A stretch of 64,000 nt of DNA from positions 81,101-145,100 of the forward strand of contig JASBVF010000005.1 in the NCBI GenBank assembly GCA_030147525.1. The letters run 5' to 3'. Source of the DNA: Bacteroidota bacterium (GTDB lineage Bacteria; Bacteroidota; Bacteroidia; Chitinophagales; Saprospiraceae). Both the position numbers and the translations under genes were made by a program. Positions 40,479 through 50,607 of the stretch are shown here, piece after piece; positions within the stretch are counted from its first letter, which is position 1; the number at the start of each line of letters is the position of its first letter. The notes below the pieces were generated by a model. That model saw only the letters and a list, made by a program, of their open reading frames with translations, had not been told where the DNA came from and ran no database searches.

Positions 40479-43400
40479 TCAATACGATTTCCTGAACATC
40501 ACGCCCACCCCCGTCCGGGTCGTGTTGGCGTCCAGCAGGATGTTGTAATCACTTTTATGAAAAACCTTTAGCAGGTAATTACCCCGTTCGTTGAGTTTAT
40601 ACTCCAGCACAAAATCCCCGGCGATGGCCGAGTAGCCGCCCGGCTGGAGAGAAGATTGCTGGGTATTTTCCAGGTTAAAATTTCCTCCTACCCTGATGGT
40701 AAGGCGGTTGTTGAACAGCTGTTTGGAAAGCCCCACCTGTAACTCCGTCACCGTGCCTGTCTCTTGTCCGGCAGTTCGGTAAGATTCAAATCCCAGGGTA
40801 AGGTCCACGCCTTTGATGTAGCGGTCTGCAAATTTATTCAACTGACTGGTAATGAGGCTGCTCACACTTTTCAGCGCAGCGCTCTCTCCAACCCCGGCGA
40901 GGCCGGCGCCCGTTTCAGATTGAATAAAACTATTGAAAAACAGCAGCCCGAACACCTGTTTGTTCAACTCCGTCGGGTCGTCACGCAGGTCGGACAGTTT
41001 CCGTGCGGTAAGGCTTTCCACCAGACCGCCCTGATTGGCGGGCAGGTTAATGTCAAAAGTAATGGACGGATCGGCCAGCCCGCCGTCGATGTTCATCAGT
41101 ACTTCCACCTCTGTGCGGCGTTGGGAGGCGGCGAGGGTAGCCTCGTTCAATGTTGCCTCATTGCTGATGAGTTCGTAGGTGGTCGCTCTCGTTTTGTACA
41201 CCGCCGTGATGTCAAACCTGGCATCGTAAGGGTCGCCGGTAAAAGTGAGGCTGCTGCCCTTCCGGATTTCAAAATTTCGCTTCACCAAACCCTCATAGTT
41301 GAAAGAATAACTTCCCTCCTCGATGACGTAAGACCCCGTGATGCTGAGGTCGCCCGCCGTATTCATCCGGATGATAAAATTTCCGCTACCGGAGCAGAAT
41401 AACTCATCGCCCGTCAGTGGGTCGATGATGATGTTTAGCCTGGCCTGTGGCGTTACTTCCAGCACGAGATTCAGGTCAAAACCTCCGGCGCCGGCGCCGA
41501 TCTGCCGTTCCAGCTGGTTCAGGCTATCGGGTTCGTAGTTGTTCGGGTTGGCGAAAATGATGTAGTCTTCCTGCACCACGGCCAGGTCTGTCGTCAGAGG
41601 TTCCACATGCAGCAGGGAGCTGTCGAGGGTGGTAGCTCTGACGTCCAGCCGGGGTAGTTCGGGCGTGCCGGTAATTTGGACATCTGCTTTCGCAAACAGT
41701 TTTCCGTAGTAAAGCTCGTTATCCTCACGGGTTGTATTCAGGATTTGCAGGCCGTCGGTTTGCGCCCGCATATCCATTTCAATATCATTAAAATAAGCAT
41801 GCCGGATCTTGCCCGTCAGCGTGGCTTTCCGGTTATTATCATCATTGAGCAACAGCTGCCCGAGGTCGATTTCCTTTTCAGAAAAAGTGATGGTATTCTC
41901 ATTGGTGCGGTAGCGGGTGCCGGAGAGCACCACCTCTGTGCTGACGCCATGCGTGGTAATGCTGCCGTTCAGGGCGGGTTTGTCAGGGGTGCCGGTCAGG
42001 GTAAAATTTCCGGTAACGTAGCCCTCCGTGTTGCGGATGAGTTCATTTAAAAACGGATCAGCTACCACCATGCTCAGGCGACCTAGATTGGCTTTTATGT
42101 CAAACTCGTTGGTTTCCAGGCCATAAGTTCCGTTCAGGTTTAGTTCGTTGGCGCCGCTCAGGCCGGTATATATTTCAACGATCCGCTGCCCGGCCGGTTG
42201 GGATGCATCGACCTGAAGGTTTCCGAGCAACTGATCATTGAGTGAAAGCGCATCAACCAGGACGCCTGCGTTGTAGTGCAGGTTTTTCAAGGGTTCCTTG
42301 ATCATAAATTTTCCGTCGAGCGCACCTTCCAACCGGAGGTCCGGGTTGTTCAGCAGGCCGGAGATTTCACTCAGGCGAAAATTGTCGAAGCGCACTTCTA
42401 CCGGGGCAAGGTCGTCAGGCGGAGCAGTTCCTGCCGTTTGCACGCTCACGGACTGTTTGTTTTTGGTGAAAATCAAATCATTGATCGTCAATTCTTTGCG
42501 AGCAAAGTATATAGCGTTTTCAGGGGCAATCGCCCAGCTTTCCCGGTTCAGGACTAACTCCCGGTCGAAGACCAGCTTGTAATTTTCCTGTGTTTCGGTG
42601 GAGCGCCCGCCCCATTTAAAATTAGTTTGCAGAGAGTCGTCGAGCACGGCCAGGTCGAAGCGCAGCGTATCGCCGCCCATACGCGTGTTGAAATCAAAAA
42701 ACGGCGCATAAAAAGTGCCGCCCAGGTTGAAATTCCGCAGCTTGGTGGAAGATTTCAGCCGCCGCCGGTTGCCGCTCATGGTTAAGATCAGGCTGTCCAG
42801 GCTGTTGTCCTGGTATTTAATGTTGACAAAAACGCCGGTCAGGTCCAGTTGCTTTTCTGCCGAGTTAAAACTGCCTTTCAGGTAAGCAGAAGTATCCACA
42901 GCCGAAAAGCCGGGGAGAAAAATACTTGCCACAGCAGCGAGGTTGGTGAACTGAAAATCAAATGAAAATTCCTGGTCGGCGACATCGGGCGAAGGAGTCA
43001 GGAGGGAGTCGGGGGGCAATGCAAGCTCTTCCACTGGAAAAAAGTCATTCACGTAGCCGATCACCAGATCGGGCAGGTCGCCAAAATTGTAACGCCCCTC
43101 CACCCTAGCCTTCAGGAATTCGGCATCGAACAGCAAGGCTCGGTTACCGCCACCCAGTTGCTGTGCCTGCAGCACGATTTTTTTATCAAAATAATGATCC
43201 TCTTCGCCGGAGAGCGCAAAGTCGGTCAGGGTAGCCCTGCCTTTGAGGTTGTCCAGGTTGTTGCCGACGAGGTTAGCGTCTACTTTCCCGCTCAGGCCAA
43301 TATTTACCTGACTCAGGTTCAGGTTTTTAAAGTTGACGGTGTCAATGCTGACGGTCACATCCAGGTCGGGCAGGCTGTCGTTGAGGTTGACTTTTCCCAG

Positions 43401-45410
43401 CAGATCGAAGCCCAGGTTTTCATCCTGCATCTTCATTTTTCCTTCGAAAAGCCGTTGTACGAAGCGTCCGTTCACCTGGAGGTTGCGGTATTCGTAACCG
43501 CGGAATACCATTTTTTTCACCAGGCCGTCCATTGTCGTATTCAAGGTGTCGAGGGATAGACCCTCGCCGTTCAGTTCGGTGTTCAGCGATACTTCGCCAA
43601 TTTGCAGGGTGTCACCGAGCAGCTTGCCGAGGTCAAAATCCTCCATGGCCAGCCGGCCGGTATAGCGGGCATAGCTGTAATCTTCGCTGAAACGAAGAGC
43701 GAGGTCCGTTTCTGCACCGCCCGCACTTGTTTTGAACTGCCCTGCAATGTCAAAATCTCGGATGGTACCGTGGAATTTTCCGGCGAACTGCACCAGTCCG
43801 AGGCTGTCGGCCTGCGGGGGCAACGGATTTTCTGAAAATCCCCGGAGGTCGGTTGAACGGGTTGCCAGGTCTTTGATTTTCAGGTCAAAAACGGCTTGGT
43901 CCATGTCGGGGAGACCCTTCACCTGCAAGTCGCCGGAAAAGCGGGTGGCCGACTGGGTGTTCAATTTCAGACTGCTCGCCGAGAGGTCGCCAAGGGTGCC
44001 CGCTACTTTGCCGGAAAGACTGATCTGGCCGAAGTTTTTCAGGGCGGGCGGCAGGTCGACGTTGCGGGTAAAGGTCTTCAGGCTTGAGTAGGAGGTGGAA
44101 AGTTGAGCGATTTGCAGGTCGTAGCGAGGCTCTGCGGTCAGGTTACCGATACTGCCGGAGGCTTGCAGCCGGGTTTTTTCACCCACGGAAAAGGTGAAGC
44201 TTTCTACGGCCAGCCGGTTGTCGTTCAGGCCGATTTTACCCTCAAAATTTAAAATCTCTTCCTCCGGAAAACGGATATTCTCAACGTCCCGCAAGGCCGG
44301 CGCCAGCATCAGTAAATCACGCACACCGAGGCGGCTTTCTGCAAAGTCTGACTGCGTGTTTACCCGGTCGAGGAAGTCGGTCAGGTCGCTAAATTCGTTG
44401 AAAACGAGACGTGTATCATTGTGAAAATCGCTGTACGGTGTTTGCAGCACAAGATTTTTCACCTCAATTTTTTTGGGTAAAACCTGCACTTCGCCAGCCA
44501 GTTTATTCAGCTGGAAACCGCCATCATCGCGGAAGGATACCCTGTTGATATCAGCCAGGATGCCATCGTCAGCGTACCGGAAGTCATCGATGGAGAGCGT
44601 AGCATCCTGCAGGTTGAGATGGCTGTAATCGAGTGCATTTTCGAGGCGGGGTGAGTTGTCGTCGAGGTAGGCGAGATGGTTGTTTTCGAGCCTGATTTTA
44701 TCAGTCGTGATGGTCCATCCAAAGCCGGGGAATTCAAGTTTTGTAGCTGGCTGCTCCGTCTCTGGCGCTTTTTCGAGTTGACGAAAAACGACCTCCGAGT
44801 CATTCAGCGACAGTTCGTCCAGAGCAATTGTTTGGTTTTCAAAATCCAGTTCATCTGCGGCCACGTTCAGCGTGGTAATTTTTGTTGTTAAATCAAAACG
44901 GCCCTCGCCCTCGTCGTGCATGCGGAAGCACACGTTTTTCAGTGCCACTTCGCCGATGCCAAACGTCCAGGGCGTACCGGCTGTCGTGTCTTTCGGGCTG
45001 TCTCCGGTAAGCCCGTCAATAATGAATTGGTAATTAAAAATGCTGTCCGCTGTTGACCTGCGCAGGCGTACAACAGCACTGTCCAGGCCGATTTTGTTGA
45101 GATAAATTTCCGAAGCCATGAGGTTGAACACGCCAATATCAGCGCTCAGCCGCCGTGCGTAGAGCAGGGTGTCGGCCTGCCGGTCTGCAATGAAAATATC
45201 TTCCAGCACAGCCGTTTTAAAAAAATCAATATCCACCCCGCCAACGGTGACGGTCGTGTTCAGGCTTTTGGAGAGGAAACCTGCTGCTTTACCGGTTAGC
45301 CAGGTCTGCACCGACGGTTGACGTACGGCCAGCATCATGAGCAGGGAGAGCAGGACCAATCCGAACATGGTCCAGAGTAATATTTTGCCAATCCGGCGCA
45401 GGAAGATCAT
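40479..45410 (-). CDS. TamB-like translocation/assembly module protein
   Basis: A 1643-residue AsmA/TamB-family protein: one N-terminal membrane helix (about 10-30), then a very long beta-rich periplasmic region that repeats strand patterns (a hydrophobic groove or beta-taco as in the lipid-bridge family) and a C-terminal DUF490-like domain (about 1250-1640). It spans the periplasm and works with the TamA-like protein encoded 86 bp downstream on the same strand. It is longer than proteobacterial TamB (about 1260), as is usual in Bacteroidota. Likely role: moving phospholipids to the outer membrane or assisting barrel assembly. Confidence 0.92.
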   Translation of the reverse strand: MIFLRRIGKILLWTMFGLVLLSLLMMLAVRQPSVQTWLTGKAAGFLSKSLNTTVTVGGVDIDFFKTAVLEDIFIADRQADTLLYARRLSADIGVFNLMASEIYLNKIGLDSAVVRLRRSTADSIFNYQFIIDGLTGDSPKDTTAGTPWTFGIGEVALKNVCFRMHDEGEGRFDLTTKITTLNVAADELDFENQTIALDELSLNDSEVVFRQLEKAPETEQPATKLEFPGFGWTITTDKIRLENNHLAYLDDNSPRLENALDYSHLNLQDATLSIDDFRYADDGILADINRVSFRDDGGFQLNKLAGEVQVLPKKIEVKNLVLQTPYSDFHNDTRLVFNEFSDLTDFLDRVNTQSDFAESRLGVRDLLMLAPALRDVENIRFPEEEILNFEGKIGLNDNRLAVESFTFSVGEKTRLQASGSIGNLTAEPRYDLQIAQLSTSYSSLKTFTRNVDLPPALKNFGQISLSGKVAGTLGDLSASSLKLNTQSATRFSGDLQVKGLPDMDQAVFDLKIKDLATRSTDLRGFSENPLPPQADSLGLVQFAGKFHGTIRDFDIAGQFKTSAGGAETDLALRFSEDYSYARYTGRLAMEDFDLGKLLGDTLQIGEVSLNTELNGEGLSLDTLNTTMDGLVKKMVFRGYEYRNLQVNGRFVQRLFEGKMKMQDENLGFDLLGKVNLNDSLPDLDVTVSIDTVNFKNLNLSQVNIGLSGKVDANLVGNNLDNLKGRATLTDFALSGEEDHYFDKKIVLQAQQLGGGNRALLFDAEFLKARVEGRYNFGDLPDLVIGYVNDFFPVEELALPPDSLLTPSPDVADQEFSFDFQFTNLAAVASIFLPGFSAVDTSAYLKGSFNSAEKQLDLTGVFVNIKYQDNSLDSLILTMSGNRRRLKSSTKLRNFNLGGTFYAPFFDFNTRMGGDTLRFDLAVLDDSLQTNFKWGGRSTETQENYKLVFDRELVLNRESWAIAPENAIYFARKELTINDLIFTKNKQSVSVQTAGTAPPDDLAPVEVRFDNFRLSEISGLLNNPDLRLEGALDGKFMIKEPLKNLHYNAGVLVDALSLNDQLLGNLQVDASQPAGQRIVEIYTGLSGANELNLNGTYGLETNEFDIKANLGRLSMVVADPFLNELIRNTEGYVTGNFTLTGTPDKPALNGSITTHGVSTEVVLSGTRYRTNENTITFSEKEIDLGQLLLNDDNNRKATLTGKIRHAYFNDIEMDMRAQTDGLQILNTTREDNELYYGKLFAKADVQITGTPELPRLDVRATTLDSSLLHVEPLTTDLAVVQEDYIIFANPNNYEPDSLNQLERQIGAGAGGFDLNLVLEVTPQARLNIIIDPLTGDELFCSGSGNFIIRMNTAGDLSITGSYVIEEGSYSFNYEGLVKRNFEIRKGSSLTFTGDPYDARFDITAVYKTRATTYELISNEATLNEATLAASQRRTEVEVLMNIDGGLADPSITFDINLPANQGGLVESLTARKLSDLRDDPTELNKQVFGLLFFNSFIQSETGAGLAGVGESAALKSVSSLITSQLNKFADRYIKGVDLTLGFESYRTAGQETGTVTELQVGLSKQLFNNRLTIRVGGNFNLENTQQSSLQPGGYSAIAGDFVLEYKLNERGNYLLKVFHKSDYNILLDANTTRTGVGVMFRKSY

Positions 45411-45560
45411 GCGAGGGATTTAAAAATTGAAGGTTTTACGGATTTAGTGATCATTGATTATCAGTCATTTGCATCGTAAACTAAAAAGAATTTACGAGCC
45501 ATTTGTTCTCCGTTAAAAAAGAATAACGGCTATTAGCGTACGGTTGTATGTTTCTTCCGC

Positions 45561-45602
45561 AAAAAAAGAAACCTGCACGTCACTTTGTTACGTGCAGGTC
45601 AA
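45561..45602 (-). terminator. Terminator of the hpd gene
   Basis: A perfect 10-bp stem (45571-45580 / 45590-45599) followed, on the minus strand, by TTTCTTTTTTT. Confidence 0.9.
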
Positions 45603-45645
45603 ATAAAAGAGCTAGCTAAGGTATTTTTCGCCTTTCAGCGCACGA

Positions 45646-46779
45646 TTAAAGCGTTCCCCGCAGTTCCTGTTCCCGCTCGATTGCTTCAAACAGCGCCTTA
45701 AAGTTTCCTTTGCCGAAGGAGGTTGCCCCCTTACGCTGGATAATTTCAAAAAACAGTGTCGGGCGTGGATTTACCGGCTTGGTAAAAATTTGCAGCAGGT
45801 AGCCCTCGTCGTCCCGGTCGACGAGGATGCCCAGTTCCCGCAGCGGCTCCAGGTCTTCGTCGATTTCACCGACCCGGTCGATCAGGCTGTCGTAGTAAGT
45901 GCCGGGCACCCGAAGAAATTCGATGCCACGATCCCGCAGCTGGGTCACTGTCTCGATGATGTTGTCGGTGGCGACGGCGATGTGTTGTACGCCGGGGCCC
46001 TCGTAGAATTCGAGGTATTCGTCGATCTGCGATTTTTTCAGACCTTCCGCCGGTTCGTTGATGGGAAATTTGATGCGGCCGTTGCCGTTGCTCATCACCT
46101 TGCTCATCAGGGCGGTGTATTCCGTTGAAATATCCTTGTCGTCAAAAGAGAGGATTTGCGTGAAACCCATGACGTTTTCATAAAAATTCACCCACTCGTT
46201 CATCTTGCCCAGTTCCACGTTGCCCACCATGTGATCCACATATTTCAGGCCTACGGGCTCGGGGTTGTAGTGGGTTTTCCACTGCTTGTAGCCGGGTAGG
46301 AAGATGCCGTTGTAGTCGTTGCGTTCCACAAAAATGTGCACCGTTTCACCATAGGTGTAAATGCCTGAACGAACGACCTTTCCGTGCTCGTCTTTCTCCG
46401 TAACGGGTTCCATGTAAGATTTTGCACCGCGCTTGATGGCTTCGTTGTAAGCCCTGGTAGCATCATCCACCCAAAGTCCGATCACTTTCACGCCATCGCC
46501 GTGCCGGTCGATGTGCTGGCCGATTTTGGTGCCGCTTCGCAATGGCGTGGTTAACACCAGGCGAATTTTATCCTGCACGACCACGTAGGATTCACGGTCT
46601 TTGACGCCAGTTTCCAGCCCGGCGTAGGCTAGGGATTTAAAGCCAAATGCAGATTTGTAAAAATGGGCTGCCTGTTTGGCATTGCCGACGTAAAGTTCGA
46701 GGTAGTCGGTGCCGTTGAGCGGCATGAAGTCGGCAGCTTTTTCATAAATTTTAGGGATGGGAGCCGATAAAGTTGACAT
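45646..46779 (-). CDS. hpd: 4-Hydroxyphenylpyruvate dioxygenase
   Basis: A 377-residue Fe(II)-dependent dioxygenase that converts 4-hydroxyphenylpyruvate to homogentisate in tyrosine degradation. The metal ligands of the C-terminal vicinal-oxygen-chelate domain are present: His183 (YVDHMVGN), His266 (VQHIAVAT) and Glu345 (FFEIIQR). Two such beta-alpha-beta halves are visible (about 22-150 and 178-350). It is monocistronic, with a clear housekeeping promoter (46831-46862) and terminator. The downstream homogentisate genes are not in the window. Confidence 0.96.
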   Translation of the reverse strand: MSTLSAPIPKIYEKAADFMPLNGTDYLELYVGNAKQAAHFYKSAFGFKSLAYAGLETGVKDRESYVVVQDKIRLVLTTPLRSGTKIGQHIDRHGDGVKVIGLWVDDATRAYNEAIKRGAKSYMEPVTEKDEHGKVVRSGIYTYGETVHIFVERNDYNGIFLPGYKQWKTHYNPEPVGLKYVDHMVGNVELGKMNEWVNFYENVMGFTQILSFDDKDISTEYTALMSKVMSNGNGRIKFPINEPAEGLKKSQIDEYLEFYEGPGVQHIAVATDNIIETVTQLRDRGIEFLRVPGTYYDSLIDRVGEIDEDLEPLRELGILVDRDDEGYLLQIFTKPVNPRPTLFFEIIQRKGATSFGKGNFKALFEAIEREQELRGTL

Positions 46780-46830
46780 AATTTGATTTTATTTTTTGTG
46801 AAATAAATAAAGCTGGTCGCTATTTCACTG

Positions 46831-46862
46831 CAAAGATATACCATGCGTTTGACAGTTGGCAA
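46831..46862 (-). promoter_or_regulatory. Housekeeping promoter of the hpd gene
   Basis: On the minus strand: TTG (46860-46862), 21 bp, TATCTTTG (46831-46838), matching TTG ... TAnnTTTG. Leader of about 45 bases. Confidence 0.72.
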
Positions 46863-47040
46863 TCTCCTGCGATGACTTGAACTCCGGAGGCTATGCTCAA
46901 ATGTTACACTGTATTTTTTTTGATAAAACTCCCGGATGGCAAAAAGGGAGTGGGAAAGGTCTAATTCCGAAAGGCAAATTCTCTTGGAAAGAGATCAGCC
47001 TCCATCGAAAACGGTAAGCTATCAGATCGACTGAAGGCAT

Positions 47041-47100
47041 AAAAAAAGACGGCCATCTGAAATCAGACAGCCGCCTATTTAACCCCAAAAAACCAAATCT
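47041..47100. other. Hairpin followed by AACCCCAAAAAACCAAAT; possible FtsH terminator on the other strand
   Basis: On the plus strand, a GACGGCCATCTGA/TCAGACAGCCGCC stem-loop is followed by AACCCCAAAAAACCAAAT, as at 27001-27054. On the minus strand the same stem is followed by seven T and may terminate the ftsH transcript (220 bp after the stop codon). The rest of the spacer 46863-47299 shows nothing I can name. Confidence 0.55.
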
Positions 47101-47299
47101 TTCCGGAGGGATGATTTATCAGATCATTCTGTTCCGGTATATTTTTACTATGAAAAATCTAACAATTAACTGACACGAAGGTAAAACTTATTTAACATTT
47201 AAACAATAGAAAAATTGTTAAAAATCATGCCACTTCAAAATTGTATCGCTGCTTATTGCTCTGGAACCAACTAATAAGCACAAATGCTTCGGCAATAAA

Positions 47300-49231
47300 T
47301 CAGCTCAATACATGGGATTTTTCGGCTCTTTTCCCGAAAATCCCTTCCAGGTCAGGCTGAAAAACGACTTCTTTTTCCAAAAGCAAGTCTGCCAGCGCAT
47401 CCAGCTCTTTGCGGTGCTCCGTCAGAATTTTTTTGGTGCGTTCGTAGGCTACTTCCACCAATTTGCTCACCTCATCGTCGATTTTCTTTGCCGTAGCTTC
47501 GCTGTAGGGTTTTTGGAACATTTGTTCGTTACGCCCGGTACTGTCGTAAAAGCTGATGTTTCCAATTTCATCATTCAGGCCGTAATAAGCGACCATCATG
47601 TAAGCCTGCTTCGTTACTTTTTCGAGATCGTCGAGGGCTCCGGAAGTTATTTCACCGAAAACAATCTCTTCGGCTGCACGCCCGCCAAGTGCAGCGCAAA
47701 TACGGTCGAGGAATTCCCCTTTGGTGTACAGCGACTGCTCCTGCGGCAGATACCAGGCAGCGCCCAGCGACTTGCCCCTCGGCACTATCGACACCTTTAA
47801 CAACTTGTCCGCATTGGGTAAAAACCAGCTGATGGTGGCATGGCCGGCTTCGTGGTAGGCCACTGTTTTTTTCTCTTTGCCGGAGAGGATTTTGCTTTTC
47901 TTTTCCAGGCCTGCAATGATCCGGTCGGTGGCGTCGTAAAAGTCTTTCATGATCACTGCTTCACGGCCACGGCGGGCCGCAATCAGTGCTGACTCGTTGC
48001 AAATATTGGCGATATCAGCACCGGAGAAGCCGGGCGTCTGGGAAGCCAGGGTGTCAAGATTGATATCTTCCCCGAGTTTGAGTGGGGCTGTGTGCACTTT
48101 GAAAATGGCTTTGCGCTCAGGCAAGGTCGGCAAATCGAGGTAGATCTGCCGGTCAAAACGACCCGGACGAAGCAGGGCACGATCCAGGATTTCACCCCGG
48201 TTGGTGGCAGCCAGCACGATTACGCCGACGTTGGCGCCAAAGCCGTCCATCTCCGTCAGCAGCTGGTTGAGGGTATTTTCCCGCTCGTCGTTGGACTGAA
48301 AACTGGCTGCCCGGCCACGGCTGCGGCCAATGGCATCAATTTCATCGATGAAAATGATACTTGGCGCACCCTGCTTTGCTTTTTTAAACAAATCACGGAC
48401 CCTCGAAGCACCCACACCTACGAACATTTCCACGAACTCAGAACCTGACATGGAGAAAAACGGCACGCCCGCCTCTCCTGCAACAGCTCTGGCCAGCAGG
48501 GTTTTACCCGTGCCGGGAGGGCCTACGAGCAGGACGCCCTTAGGAATCTTGGCGCCCAGCTTGGTGTATTTCTCAGGATTTTTCAGGAAGTCGACGACCT
48601 CCCGCACCTCAATTTTCACCTCTTCTAGTCCGGCAATATCATCGAAGGTGACGCTGCTGATGTCCTTTTTATAGGCCTGTGCGGATGATTTTCCAAAATC
48701 GAAGGGATTCACCCCGCCGGAACCACCAGGCCGCATACGGTTAATGATGAAAATCCAGAGGCCAATGATAATCGCAAAGGGCAGCAACCAGGCAAAAATG
48801 TTGCTCACCCAGTCAGTGCGCTGTTCATACTGCACTTCGATTTTGTCGCTCTGCGATACCCCCTCCTGCGATTCCTGAAGTGCTTTTTCAAAATTTTCCA
48901 CCGAGCCGATGGACACAACATAGTGCGGTCCCTGCCGGTCTTTACTCAGTTTTTGATGATCGCCCTGGCTGAGTTTCTCTGGCTTGATGTAAATTTCGGC
49001 CGTTTCTTTGTTGACGACCACTATTTTCTTGATGTCTTTGTTGGCCAACATTTCCTGCTGAAACTCAGACCAGCTGATCTCTTCCGGTTTCTCCGAAAAG
49101 AAAGAAAATGAAATTTGCCACAACAACAAGGCGATGACAAGAAAGTAAATCCACGAAAATCCCTTTCCATTAAACGGGTTCCGGCTGGTCGGTTTATCTG
49201 AAGGCCGGTTGTCTGGTGATTGATTTGCCAT
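47300..49231 (-). CDS. ftsH: ATP-dependent zinc metalloprotease FtsH
   Basis: A 643-residue membrane-bound AAA+ protease. N-terminal membrane helices (about 26-44 and 146-163) bracket a periplasmic domain; the AAA+ module has Walker A GPPGTGKT (237-244), Walker B IIFIDEID (292-299) and the arginine-finger region LLRPGRFD (354-361); the zinc site is HEAGH (460-464), followed by the protease helical part. It degrades damaged membrane proteins and short-lived regulators. It is single-gene; the 216-bp upstream spacer has no GAAC/CGTT promoter that I can see. Confidence 0.97.
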   Translation of the reverse strand: MANQSPDNRPSDKPTSRNPFNGKGFSWIYFLVIALLLWQISFSFFSEKPEEISWSEFQQEMLANKDIKKIVVVNKETAEIYIKPEKLSQGDHQKLSKDRQGPHYVVSIGSVENFEKALQESQEGVSQSDKIEVQYEQRTDWVSNIFAWLLPFAIIIGLWIFIINRMRPGGSGGVNPFDFGKSSAQAYKKDISSVTFDDIAGLEEVKIEVREVVDFLKNPEKYTKLGAKIPKGVLLVGPPGTGKTLLARAVAGEAGVPFFSMSGSEFVEMFVGVGASRVRDLFKKAKQGAPSIIFIDEIDAIGRSRGRAASFQSNDERENTLNQLLTEMDGFGANVGVIVLAATNRGEILDRALLRPGRFDRQIYLDLPTLPERKAIFKVHTAPLKLGEDINLDTLASQTPGFSGADIANICNESALIAARRGREAVIMKDFYDATDRIIAGLEKKSKILSGKEKKTVAYHEAGHATISWFLPNADKLLKVSIVPRGKSLGAAWYLPQEQSLYTKGEFLDRICAALGGRAAEEIVFGEITSGALDDLEKVTKQAYMMVAYYGLNDEIGNISFYDSTGRNEQMFQKPYSEATAKKIDDEVSKLVEVAYERTKKILTEHRKELDALADLLLEKEVVFQPDLEGIFGKRAEKSHVLS

Positions 49232-49447
49232 AAATTTTTTTAGTACTTAAAGAAATACCCTGCTAAAAAGCCGTCATTGTATTTCTCTCTATTTTTCAGT
49301 CAGAGTGTTAATTCCAGAAGAAAACGAAATTAACTCCATGTAGTTCAAGCTACTAAATTCGATAAAAGTTTTGAAAACAACTAAACGCCTCCTACTTTAG
49401 ATCAATAATCACCTCAAATTCGAGTTTTTACTACAAAAAACTTCTCA

Positions 49448-50221
49448 ATGAACAAGCTTTTTCAAATTCTCAATATAATCGGCTTTCTGGGCGTGCTCGC
49501 CATGAATTACCTCGCCGTCGCCCTCCCGCTCAACGGCAAAACACCCGGCGAAATCTCCGACCTCTACCCCACCCTCTTCACGCCGGCGGGTTTCACCTTC
49601 AGCATCTGGAGTGTGATTTACCTGTTGTTGCTGGTGTTTGTAGTGAAACAATCCAAAAATCTTTTCAAATCAGGCGAGGCCGCCCCTGATTTTGTGGGCG
49701 CCATCGGCCCGTGGTTTTTCCTTAATTGCGTCGCCAATTCCGTTTGGCTCATTGCCTGGCATCACGAACAATTCCTGCTGGCGCTGGCGATCATGCTCGC
49801 CATTTTTGCTACGCTGGTGCAAATTTATGTCCGGCTGGGTATCGGGCAGGTTTCCGTTTCGAGAGGCGAGTGGTTCGGCGTACATCTGCCGTTCAGCGTT
49901 TACCTCGGCTGGATCACTGTGGCGACCATTGCAAACGTCAGCGTTTTACTCGTAAGCCGGGGCTGGGATGGTTTTGGCATTTCACCGGCAACCTGGGCCG
50001 CCGGCATGGTGGCGGCCGGCACGCTGATCGGGTTGACCATGCTGGTCCGCCGCCGGGATGCTGCCTTTGGGTTGGTGCTGGTGTGGGCGTTTTTTGGTAT
50101 CTGGTCTGCGAGGAGCGGGGATGACACCATGGCCAGCTCTGTTGTTTCCGCCACACTGGTCGCTATGTTTGTACTGCTGGCAGCTTCAGGGTATGTTGCA
50201 GGCAGGCGGTTGAGAGGCTGA
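49448..50221 (+). CDS. TspO/MBR-family tryptophan-rich membrane protein
   Basis: A 257-residue inner membrane protein with about seven hydrophobic segments. The family marks FTPAGFTFSIWSVIYLLL near residue 40-57 and WNFLQ-like WFFLNCVANSVWLIAW (about 88-103) are visible. TspO binds tetrapyrroles and cholesterol-like ligands and is linked to stress. This form is longer than typical five-helix TspO (about 160), as in related Bacteroidota proteins. It lies 13 bp before the DUF1801 gene and probably shares its transcript. Confidence 0.85.
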   Translation: MNKLFQILNIIGFLGVLAMNYLAVALPLNGKTPGEISDLYPTLFTPAGFTFSIWSVIYLLLLVFVVKQSKNLFKSGEAAPDFVGAIGPWFFLNCVANSVWLIAWHHEQFLLALAIMLAIFATLVQIYVRLGIGQVSVSRGEWFGVHLPFSVYLGWITVATIANVSVLLVSRGWDGFGISPATWAAGMVAAGTLIGLTMLVRRRDAAFGLVLVWAFFGIWSARSGDDTMASSVVSATLVAMFVLLAASGYVAGRRLRG

Positions 50222-50234
50222 CGTCTTATGAATT

Positions 50235-50606
50235 ATGAAAAACGTCGAAGACTTCATCGCCAACCTGCCCGGAAACGAACGGCACCTCACCGAAATCCTC
50301 CGTGAAATCATTCTCGACACCTTGCCGGGCGTCCGGGAAAAACTCTCCTACGGGGTCCCCTATTTTTATCGGAAAAGCCGCATCTGCTTCCTCTGGCCTG
50401 CCTCAGCGCCGATGGGCGGCGACTACGAAGGCGTCATGCTTGGCTTTTGCAAAGCACACCTGCTCTCCAACGAACAGGGCCTGCTCGACATGGGCGTCCG
50501 CAAGGAGGTCGGCGCCGCTATTTTTAATCATGTGAAACAAATCGACGAGGAAGTCATCCGGGAAGTACTGTTGGAAGCGGCGATGGTGGACGGGATGAAG
50601 TTTTGA
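50235..50606 (+). CDS. DUF1801 (YdhG-like) protein
   Basis: A 123-residue small soluble protein with the DUF1801 pattern: an N-terminal helix, PGVREKLSYGVPYFYRKSRICFLWP (about 33-57), GVMLGFCKAHLLSNE, and a C-terminal helix. The frataxin-like fold of this family has been suggested to bind small ligands or iron; function unclear. It follows the TspO-like gene and converges with the transglutaminase-domain gene, 1 bp apart. Confidence 0.88.
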   Translation: MKNVEDFIANLPGNERHLTEILREIILDTLPGVREKLSYGVPYFYRKSRICFLWPASAPMGGDYEGVMLGFCKAHLLSNEQGLLDMGVRKEVGAAIFNHVKQIDEEVIREVLLEAAMVDGMKF

Positions 50607-50607
50607 A

